In this document: positions 1 to 4,634 of the stretch, piece by piece
How the letters are laid out: every line of letters begins with the position of its first letter
Position numbering within the stretch: position 1 is the first letter of the stretch
Origin: Flavobacteriales bacterium UBA4660
GTDB taxonomy: Bacteria; Bacteroidota; Bacteroidia; Flavobacteriales_D; Sanyastnellaceae
Assembly: GCA_002405435.1 (NCBI GenBank)
Contig: DHLU01000237.1
Span: 1 to 5,996, forward strand
DNA length: 5,996 nucleotides
Direction: 5' to 3'
Notes under the pieces: generated by a model
What the model saw: the letters and a program-made list of their open reading frames with translations, nothing else
The model's database searches: none
Told to the model about the DNA's origin: nothing
Translations under genes and position numbers: made by a program

Positions 1-2
1 GC

Positions 3-110
3 GGCTACTCCGTATTTGCAGGCAGCGCGGTTACAGGCGGATCTTTCCCTTCGGAAATTGCCTGGACACTGGTAGATCATTTTGGTGCATCTTTGCGCTC
101 AGGCGGATAG
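3..110 (+). pseudogene. Upstream part of the DSFGDGW-repeat surface protein, cut off by an in-frame TAG
   Basis: This frame is open from the window edge and ends at TAG 108-110. Its translation contains GGSFPSEIAWTL followed by LRSGG. That matches the second half of the repeat units downstream, which read GTFPSEIGWTL then ISGGAPVSG, and GLFPSEVTWAL then QSGGANVSG. The same frame continues directly after the stop with PVVGS, so the TAG falls exactly where the downstream units have Ala in SGGA. I infer that this fragment and the 117-1250 reading frame were one gene. The stop is either a real nonsense mutation or a base-call error. The gene's 5' end lies outside the window. Confidence 0.6.
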
Positions 111-116
111 CCAGTA

Positions 117-1250
117 GTGGGATCGGTTTGTCTCAACTATCCCTGCGAACTCTATACACTGAACATGTCAGATTCGTTCGGAGACGGATGGGACTGGGCT
201 GAATTTACCATTGCTGTGCCGGGCTTCTGGTCGTTTTCCACCAGCCTGACCAGCGGAGTATCAGGTTCGGCAGATTTTTTTGCCGGGGTATTGGGCTGCA
301 CAAATCCGCTTGCGTGCAACTTTGATCCCTTGGCCACCTGTGACAATGGCGGATGTGTCCTGCAGGACTTTGTCACCCTCACCATGACAGACAGTTTCGG
401 AGACGGATGGAATGGCGCTAGCTACGAAATCTATGACGCCTCAGGAAGCCTTGTGGCCGTTGGCACCCAGACGGGAGGGGCGTCAGAAACCAATCAGTTT
501 TGCCTGAGCGCAGGCTGCTATTCGATTTCGGTCAGCGCCGGTACTTTTCCTTCAGAAATCGGATGGACGCTTACGAGCTCAGATGGAACAATAAGCGGGG
601 GTGCACCGGTGTCAGGTCTTGCCTTCACGGTAGGGGCTCCCTTTGGCTGCACGGACATAACGGCCTGCAACTACGACTCCGCTGCGTGCGTTGACGATGG
701 TAGCTGCTGCTACAACAATTGTCTCTATCTGTATCAGGAGGACTCATTCGGTGACGGATGGAATGGAGCCCAATTCACTGTCTACGATTATTCCGGCGCA
801 GAAGTGCTTTCGGCAACCCTTGAATCCAGCGGCGGGTCTTTTGGTTTTGACTTGCTGTGCCTGCCAACGGGCTGCTACACATACGAGGTAACAGGTGGAT
901 TATTCCCGTCTGAGGTAACCTGGGCGCTGGTTGGCGCACAAGATGGAGTCCAATCAGGAGGGGCTAATGTTTCAGGCTCCTTTGTAGCCGGCAATCCGAC
1001 ATTCGGTTGTACGGACCCGAGCGCCTCCAACTACAATCCCGCAGCCAATTGTAACAACGGCAGCTGTACTTATTCGTGTACAGGAGACTTTGACTATAAT
1101 GGAGTTGTCAATGTGGCCGATCTGCTTTTACTTATCTCGGCTTTTGGTTGCACCTCCTCCTGTGGTGTGTTTGATATTGCAGCCAATGGTGTTGTAAACA
1201 CGGGTGATCTGTTGGTGTTTGTATCAGTATTTGGGGTCATTTGTCCGTGA
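117..1250 (+). CDS. Secreted Cys-rich DSFGDGW-repeat protein with C-terminal dockerin-like EF-hand pair (C-terminal part)
   Basis: Probably an extracellular or cell-surface structural or adhesive protein; no enzymatic domain is visible. Numbering from the codon at 117, DSFGDGW motifs lie at residues 19-25, 92-98 and 209-215. Each is followed by a beta-rich segment and then a Cys-containing linker starting GCT(D/N) at residues 60, 177 and 297. The linkers resemble the GCTDPxAxNYxPxA...DDGSC spacers common in Bacteroidota surface proteins. Residues 321-376 form two EF-hand-like loops, D324-D335 (DFDYNGVVNVADL, near canonical) and D353-D364 (position 3 is Ala, degenerate). Conserved Cys residues suggest disulfides outside the cytoplasm. 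The GTG at 117 is only the first possible start after the upstream TAG. It has no ribosome-binding site and sits inside a repeat unit, so it is unlikely to be a true start. The first ATG in frame is at 165. No signal peptide is present because the N-terminus is missing. The exact function is unknown. Confidence 0.75.
   Translation: MGSVCLNYPCELYTLNMSDSFGDGWDWAEFTIAVPGFWSFSTSLTSGVSGSADFFAGVLGCTNPLACNFDPLATCDNGGCVLQDFVTLTMTDSFGDGWNGASYEIYDASGSLVAVGTQTGGASETNQFCLSAGCYSISVSAGTFPSEIGWTLTSSDGTISGGAPVSGLAFTVGAPFGCTDITACNYDSAACVDDGSCCYNNCLYLYQEDSFGDGWNGAQFTVYDYSGAEVLSATLESSGGSFGFDLLCLPTGCYTYEVTGGLFPSEVTWALVGAQDGVQSGGANVSGSFVAGNPTFGCTDPSASNYNPAANCNNGSCTYSCTGDFDYNGVVNVADLLLLISAFGCTSSCGVFDIAANGVVNTGDLLVFVSVFGVICP
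171..356 (+). repeat. Repeat unit 1 (short form) plus GCTN linker
   Basis: The unit starts with DSFGDGWDWAEF and reaches its GCT linker (294-356) after only about 41 residues, where units 2 and 3 need about 85-88. It lacks the CYxxxVxxGxFPSE...SGG half seen in the other units. This looks like an internally deleted or variant module. Confidence 0.6.
390..707 (+). repeat. Repeat unit 2 (full length) plus GCTD linker
   Basis: This full unit runs from DSFGDGWNGASYEIYD through FCLSAGCYS and FPSEIGWTL to SGGAPVSG. The GCTD linker at 645-707 ends in DDGSC. It is clearly similar to unit 3 at protein level, including DSFGDGWNGA, GCY, FPSE and SGG. Confidence 0.75.
741..1067 (+). repeat. Repeat unit 3 (full length) plus GCTD linker
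   Basis: This full unit runs from DSFGDGWNGAQFTVYD through LCLPTGCYTYEV and FPSEVTWAL to SGGANVSG. Its GCTD linker (1005-1067) ends in NNGSC. It is the last repeat before the EF-hand pair. Confidence 0.75.
1077..1244 (+). other. Dockerin-like EF-hand pair at the protein C-terminus
   Basis: Two 12-residue loops of the form DxDxNGxVNxxDLL lie about 29 residues apart, each followed by a hydrophobic helix (LLLLISAFG and LLVFVSVFG). Cys residues sit between and after them. The first loop has D, D, N and D at calcium positions 1, 3, 5 and 12. The second has Ala at position 3 and may bind weakly. In clostridia such pairs dock to cohesins; in Bacteroidota surface proteins similar pairs end the polypeptide and their partner is usually unknown. 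No cohesin is visible in this window. Confidence 0.65.
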
Positions 1251-1277
1251 GCGAAAGCGCATTATGCACCGCTATTG

Positions 1278-1310
1278 AAACCGCTGTCCCCCGGGGCAGC
1301 GGTTTCTTTA
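1278..1310 (+). terminator. Intrinsic terminator after the repeat protein
   Basis: AAACCGCTG (1278-1286) pairs perfectly with CAGCGGTTT (1297-1305), with a C-run and G-run extending the stem after a one-base bulge. CTTTATT follows. The hairpin starts 27 bases past the TGA at 1248-1250. It lies in a convergent gap and could also act weakly on the minus-strand epimerase transcript, where the U-tract is poor. Confidence 0.75.
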
Positions 1311-1343
1311 TTGCAGTTCGATCGGTACTATAGACCACCAGAT

Positions 1344-2450
1344 TCAGCACACGAATTGTTTCATGCGGGCGAGTCTTTCCGGTTCTATCGTGGCACCGAG
1401 CCCGGGAGCTTCCGGCACCTCAACCACCCCGTTGCTGCGGTAAACGATTCCTCCGGTGACGGGATCTTCGCTAAACATCAGGGCAGTATCAAAATCATAG
1501 TGAACGATGCTGTCACTGCATAGGGCATAATGTGCAAAGGCTGTCATGCCGAGGCGCGATTCAATCATGGCACCGACCTGAAGCTTTATACCACCTGCTT
1601 CTGCCAAACGCGCAATACGGAGCGCTTTCAGCAGGCCGCCTGTCTTGCACAGTTTTACATTGATATAGGCACAGGCCCTAAGTGCAATCAGTCGTTCGGC
1701 ATCGTGCTCGTCTCCGCAACTTTCATCGGCCATGATGGGAATCGGACTGTGGCTGCTTACGACCGGCAATTGCATAAAATTCCATCGTGCTATGGGCTCT
1801 TCGCAGTGTTCGATATTGTAGGCGGCCAGTTGCTGCAGGGTGGCTATCGCTTCCGGCACACTCCAGCCCTGGTTGGCATCGATCCGTACCGGTATGTCCA
1901 TACCCACCGCTGCGCGTATGGCTTTGATTCTTTCCACGTCCTTCACTCCATCTTTTCCCAGTTTCACTTTGATGGCCGGATAGCCTTGCTGCAGGATGCG
2001 CAATGCATCGGCTGCCATGGCGTTCGGATCGCCCAGGCTTACCGTGTAATCGGTGACAATGGTCTTGTTTCGGTTGCCACCGAGAAAATGGTAAAGGGGC
2101 ACGCCTGCATGCCGTGAAGCAATGTCGTACAGCGCCATGTCGAAGGCACTTTTGATGCACGTGTTTCCGTAGATAATGTCATCCATCAGGCTCACGGCCG
2201 CTTCAATCTCCAGTGGATTTTTTCCCTTGAGTGCACGGGCGAAGTATTGTCCAACGACAAAACAAGTTTCCTGGCTTTCCCCGTTGATGGGCATGTACGG
2301 ACTACATTCTCCGAATCCGGTGATGCCGGCATTGGTGCTGATGCGCACTACAACATTGTCGGCGCTCACATCGGTGCCGAGGGAAGTGACAAAGGGCTCA
2401 ATAAGCGGAATGGAGAATTTGTACAGGACGATTTCCGTGATTTTCAGCAT
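1344..2450 (-). CDS. Dipeptide epimerase (enolase superfamily, MLE subgroup)
   Basis: The 368-residue protein has the usual length and full architecture of the family: an N-terminal capping domain (about 1-125) and a TIM barrel. The KxK general-base motif is K161-V-K163. Metal ligands fit D191 (RIDANQGW), E217 (HCEEP) and D242 (MADES). The opposite-face lysine is probably K266 (INVKLCKTGG). A DxD pair, D319 and D321 in HYDFDTALMF, matches the motif that holds the substrate amino group in L-Ala-D/L-Glu epimerases. Such cytoplasmic enzymes invert the alpha carbon of the second residue of a dipeptide, often in recycling of peptidoglycan peptides. Members from Bacteroidota are known to vary in dipeptide preference, so the exact substrate is not assigned. 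The ATG at 2448-2450 gives the expected N-terminus (MLKITEIVLY), without a clear Shine-Dalgarno. It is convergent with the repeat protein and divergent from NAD kinase. No peptidoglycan or peptidase gene is adjacent. Confidence 0.9.
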   Translation of the reverse strand: MLKITEIVLYKFSIPLIEPFVTSLGTDVSADNVVVRISTNAGITGFGECSPYMPINGESQETCFVVGQYFARALKGKNPLEIEAAVSLMDDIIYGNTCIKSAFDMALYDIASRHAGVPLYHFLGGNRNKTIVTDYTVSLGDPNAMAADALRILQQGYPAIKVKLGKDGVKDVERIKAIRAAVGMDIPVRIDANQGWSVPEAIATLQQLAAYNIEHCEEPIARWNFMQLPVVSSHSPIPIMADESCGDEHDAERLIALRACAYINVKLCKTGGLLKALRIARLAEAGGIKLQVGAMIESRLGMTAFAHYALCSDSIVHYDFDTALMFSEDPVTGGIVYRSNGVVEVPEAPGLGATIEPERLARMKQFVC

Positions 2451-2476
2451 GGCAGAGGATTGATAAACTCAGTGCA

Positions 2477-2484
2477 TAAAGGTA
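2477..2484 (-). promoter_or_regulatory. Possible Bacteroidota -7 element for the epimerase
   Basis: On the minus strand this reads TACCTTTA, one base off the TAnnTTTG element, about 26 bases before the epimerase ATG. I see no TTG -33 element at the expected spacing, so this is only a weak candidate. Confidence 0.2.
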
Positions 2485-2505
2485 ATTTGTCTCGCCGCTT
2501 GGCAC

Positions 2506-2526
2506 GTATTCGTTCAGGCCGAATAC
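2506..2526. repeat. Perfect 7-bp inverted repeat in the divergent intergenic region
   Basis: GTATTCG (2506-2512) and CGAATAC (2520-2526) are exact reverse complements separated by seven bases. It lies between the divergent epimerase and NAD kinase genes and has no T-run, so it is not a typical terminator. It could be an operator or leader hairpin, or chance. Confidence 0.4.
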
Positions 2527-2546
2527 ACCACTGTCAGCAAGGCGTC

Positions 2547-2567
2547 GGTGCAGCACCAGGTGTGCTG
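2547..2567. repeat. Nested inverted repeats upstream of NAD kinase
   Basis: CAGCAC (2551-2556) pairs with GTGCTG (2562-2567) around a five-base loop. The overlapping pairs GGTG/CACC (2547-2550 with 2554-2557) and CACC/GGTG (2554-2557 with 2559-2562) compete with it. The alternatives are mutually exclusive and short. The function is unknown. Confidence 0.35.
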
Positions 2568-2659
2568 TAGCCCTGTTGACCGGTGAATTTGTGTGCGTGT
2601 TTAGCGGCTTCCCCCCGAAAATGTGCTTCATTTGTGCAGTCTTTTCAACAGACGATACC

Positions 2660-3535
2660 ATGAGAGTCGCGGTTTTCGGTAAAAACATTCCTCCCCGCTA
2701 TAAGGACTATATCCGCAGGTTCTTTGACCTGCTGGAAGGGAGGCAGATTGCGAACGGCATATTCTCCGGCTTTGTCTCCGGTCTTGAGCCTGATGTGAAG
2801 ATTCCGCAGGGATTTTCTATTCTTGACGGATATGAGGCACTGGCGGGCTATGATTTTCTTATTTCTGTAGGAGGAGACGGTACCATACTCGAAACGGCAA
2901 CCCTGGTGCGTGACTCCGGAATCCCGGTGCTGGGAATCAACACGGGGCGGCTTGGATTTCTCTCGCATGTAGATGCTGACCATTACGAACAGGCGATAGG
3001 TGCACTTCAGCAGGGGCAGTTTTCCCTCGACCGTCGCTCATTGATTGAAGTACGGTGCAACAATGTTTCGCTTGGTGATTTTCCCTACGCCCTTAACGAG
3101 GTCACGGTGCTCAACTCAGCCCGCAATTCTATGATCACCATCCACGTGCAGGTCAATGATACCTTTATGAGCACTTACTGGGCCGATGGGCTCATCGTAG
3201 CTACCCCGACAGGTTCGACGGCATACTCGCTTTCGTGCGGAGGGCCTATAGTAACTCCGGAATCGTCCACCTGGGTGCTTACGCCCATCGCGGCGCACAA
3301 CCTCAACGTGCGCCCGGTCATACTCAGTGATTCAAACCGCATCACACTGCAGACTACCGGCAGTGACCACCAGTTTTTGCTCAGTCTTGACAGCCGTTCA
3401 CACACCATAAACGAAGGAAGCCGTCTCGAACTGACCCGCGCACCGTTTGCCATCAATCTGGTCAGGCTGCAGGGTCAGGGTTTTTTCGATACCATCCATA
3501 CCAAGCTCGGTTGGGCGGTGGACAAGCGAAATTAA
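2660..3535 (+). CDS. nadK: NAD kinase
   Basis: Phosphorylates NAD+ to NADP+ in the cytoplasm and so controls the cell's NADPH pool. I chose the ATG at 2660, which gives 291 residues and the typical N-terminus MRVAVFGKNI. The frame is open further upstream to 2576, but that extension is Cys- and Phe-rich and unlike the family. Family signatures are all present: GGDGT at 71-75 with the catalytic Asp D73, GINTGRLGFL at 92-101, the NE pair at 146-147, and the long conserved block from D176 through TPTGSTAY (182-189) to GGP. The C-terminus has FFDTIHTKLGW, typical of the family. No Shine-Dalgarno is visible, as is usual in Bacteroidota. It is a single-gene unit, divergent from the epimerase and convergent with the redoxin gene. 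Nothing appears truncated. Confidence 0.95.
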   Translation: MRVAVFGKNIPPRYKDYIRRFFDLLEGRQIANGIFSGFVSGLEPDVKIPQGFSILDGYEALAGYDFLISVGGDGTILETATLVRDSGIPVLGINTGRLGFLSHVDADHYEQAIGALQQGQFSLDRRSLIEVRCNNVSLGDFPYALNEVTVLNSARNSMITIHVQVNDTFMSTYWADGLIVATPTGSTAYSLSCGGPIVTPESSTWVLTPIAAHNLNVRPVILSDSNRITLQTTGSDHQFLLSLDSRSHTINEGSRLELTRAPFAINLVRLQGQGFFDTIHTKLGWAVDKRN

Positions 3536-3655
3536 CAGGCCTTTGCAGCGCCCTGTTCCCACTGGTCTGTCATAGTGCCGAATGCCCGGCTCGTATTACC
3601 CCGTTTCCCCCGTTTTGTCAAGTCTCACAGAAGGCAGAGCGCGATGCTGAGCGGC

Positions 3656-3684
3656 AAAAAAAAACCGGCGCGAGGCCGGTTTTT
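3656..3684. terminator. Strong bidirectional intrinsic terminator
   Basis: AAAAACCGGC (3660-3669) and GCCGGTTTTT (3675-3684) form a perfect 10-bp stem around the loop GCGAG. The plus strand ends in five T. The minus strand ends in nine T (A-run 3656-3664). It lies 17 bases past the redoxin stop codon on the minus strand and about 120 bases past the NAD kinase stop, so it probably serves both convergent genes. Confidence 0.9.
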
Positions 3685-3701
3685 CACAGGGTTTCAGAAG
3701 T

Positions 3702-4355
3702 TTATTGAACGACCCGCTTAATGCTGCAGCCCACCGGTTTGGTATCTGTAGTCTCTACCTCCTTGCCTTTGCCGAGTGCTTCGAGCGCGGAAATCACATA
3801 AGGCGATTTTACCGCCTTGGGATCATCGGCGTTGTCGTCAATGGCACCGCGGTACACCAGTTTCATTTGCTTGTTGAACAGGAAGACGTGGGGCGTTGTG
3901 CGGGCCCCGAAAGCATCGGCCAATTCAGCGTTTTTATCGAGTGCATAGGTAATCTGCTCAAAGCGATGTTCACGGGCGCGGTTTTCCATGTCTTCAAGGT
4001 TGTCACCCTTGCTGCGCTTCGCCTCGTTGCTGTTCACCAGCACCATGCCCACGCCGTTTGTGCGCGCAATCTTGTGGAGTTCCGCATAGCGGCCTTCCCA
4101 TCCAATGGTCCCTTCGCCGTCACCGATTACAAAGGGACAGGTGTTGCAGGAAAAAACGACCAGCAGACCATTTTCCATTCTGAGTGAATTCAGGCTCGCT
4201 TCTGCGCCCGTGGTGGTCAGCATCTTCAGGTCAGCTTTGGGCGCCGCCGTGCCCAGTGCAATGGTTTCCGGAGCGACGGGCTTTTGGGCCACTGCGTTAA
4301 GGGGAGCCCATGCAAGTGCCAGGGCGGTGAACGAGAGTAACAACGTGTTTTTCAT
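3702..4355 (-). CDS. Exported thioredoxin-fold, peroxiredoxin-like protein (AhpC/TSA-redoxin type)
   Basis: The 217-residue protein has a signal peptide: MKNTLLL, a hydrophobic core to about residue 18, and a likely cleavage after AVA at 23. It should therefore act in the periplasm. The mature part is a thioredoxin fold with a CxxC site, C70-N-T-C73-P-F. It also has a VNSN segment (107-110), the cis-proline site TTP (P155) and VYRGAIDDN (167-175). Near the end a third Cys (C210) lies in KPVGCSIK, which is characteristic of a conserved peroxiredoxin-like family often annotated only as thioredoxin family protein or redoxin. It probably performs thiol-disulfide exchange or peroxide reduction; the substrate is unknown. 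The ATG (4353-4355) is preceded by an AT-rich stretch instead of a Shine-Dalgarno. It follows sprA on the same strand, but a terminator separates them. Confidence 0.88.
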   Translation of the reverse strand: MKNTLLLSFTALALAWAPLNAVAQKPVAPETIALGTAAPKADLKMLTTTGAEASLNSLRMENGLLVVFSCNTCPFVIGDGEGTIGWEGRYAELHKIARTNGVGMVLVNSNEAKRSKGDNLEDMENRAREHRFEQITYALDKNAELADAFGARTTPHVFLFNKQMKLVYRGAIDDNADDPKAVKSPYVISALEALGKGKEVETTDTKPVGCSIKRVVQ

Positions 4356-4370
4356 GGATTATAATTTTAA

Positions 4371-4402
4371 CAAAGATGCTGGTGAACGCACCGGCGGCGC
4401 AA
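4371..4402 (-). promoter_or_regulatory. Candidate Bacteroidota-type promoter for the redoxin gene
   Basis: On the minus strand, TTG (4400-4402) is followed 21 bases later by CATCTTTG (4371-4378), one base off the TAnnTTTG -7 element. The spacing suits the Bacteroidota sigma factor. The element ends 15 bases before the ATG, so the leader would be very short. Confidence 0.35.
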
Positions 4403-4465
4403 GCACCAGGCACTTAACGTGTGTTAATGTTTGTTTACGGGTCACGCATGCCTGCAGCCTGCCCT

Positions 4466-4502
4466 GAAAACCAAAAGGCCGTCCCGCTGGACAGCCTCTT
4501 GG
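4466..4502 (-). terminator. Terminator downstream of sprA, acting on the minus strand
   Basis: The minus-strand RNA pairs CCAAGAGGCTGTCC with GGACGGCCTTTTGG around the loop AGCG, giving a 14-bp stem closed throughout by Watson-Crick and two G-U pairs, followed by UUUUC. On the plus strand the same two positions are A-C mismatches. The element is therefore oriented for the minus strand. It starts about 130 bases after the sprA stop codon. Confidence 0.8.
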
Positions 4503-4634
4503 TAATAAATGAAAACAATTAAACTATCTAATATCTCTACATGAGAACTTACAAGGGGTTTTAACGCATGGCCTTACCCGCAGGGTTACAAATCGAAGAA
4601 AATTCCCGGCAGAAACTATGTAAGACTTGGTAAA
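4503..4634. other. Noncoding stretch between sprA stop and its terminator
   Basis: This 132-base stretch, AT-rich especially at 4503-4560, is probably the 3' untranslated region of sprA on the minus strand. I see no convincing gene, tRNA or repeat in it. A plus-strand reading frame of 11 codons at 4509-4544 is too short to support. Confidence 0.5.

Noticed and set aside
108..110. Programmed readthrough or stop-codon reassignment at TAG
   Set aside because: The complete genes in the window end in TGA or TAA, and there is no readthrough structure or special tRNA evidence. A mutation or base-call error is simpler.
171..1067. Spaced repeats as a possible CRISPR array
   Set aside because: The repeats are protein-level modules over 180 bases long in an open reading frame, not short direct repeats with unique spacers.
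1530..2117. Long plus-strand reading frame (195 codons) opposite the epimerase
   Set aside because: It lies wholly antisense to a gene with complete family motifs; its translation is rich in Cys, His and Phe and resembles no protein family. It is a frame shadow.
2576..2659. Possible 28-residue N-terminal extension of NAD kinase
   Set aside because: The frame is open, but the extension is Cys- and Phe-rich and unlike NAD kinases, whereas the ATG at 2660 gives the normal family N-terminus and length.
3511..3708. Plus-strand reading frame running through the NAD kinase 3' end and the convergent gap
   Set aside because: It overlaps the nadK end and runs through the strong terminator hairpin; its composition is not protein-like.
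3705..4187. Plus-strand reading frame (160 codons) opposite the redoxin gene
   Set aside because: It is fully antisense to the redoxin coding sequence, which carries a signal peptide and active-site motifs; the antisense translation is not recognisable.
4509..4544. Tiny plus-strand frame MKTIKLSNIST, resembling the start of some Bacteroidota peptide leaders
   Set aside because: It has only 11 codons, lies in an AT-rich spacer opposite the presumed sprA 3' untranslated region, and has no maturation or transport genes nearby.
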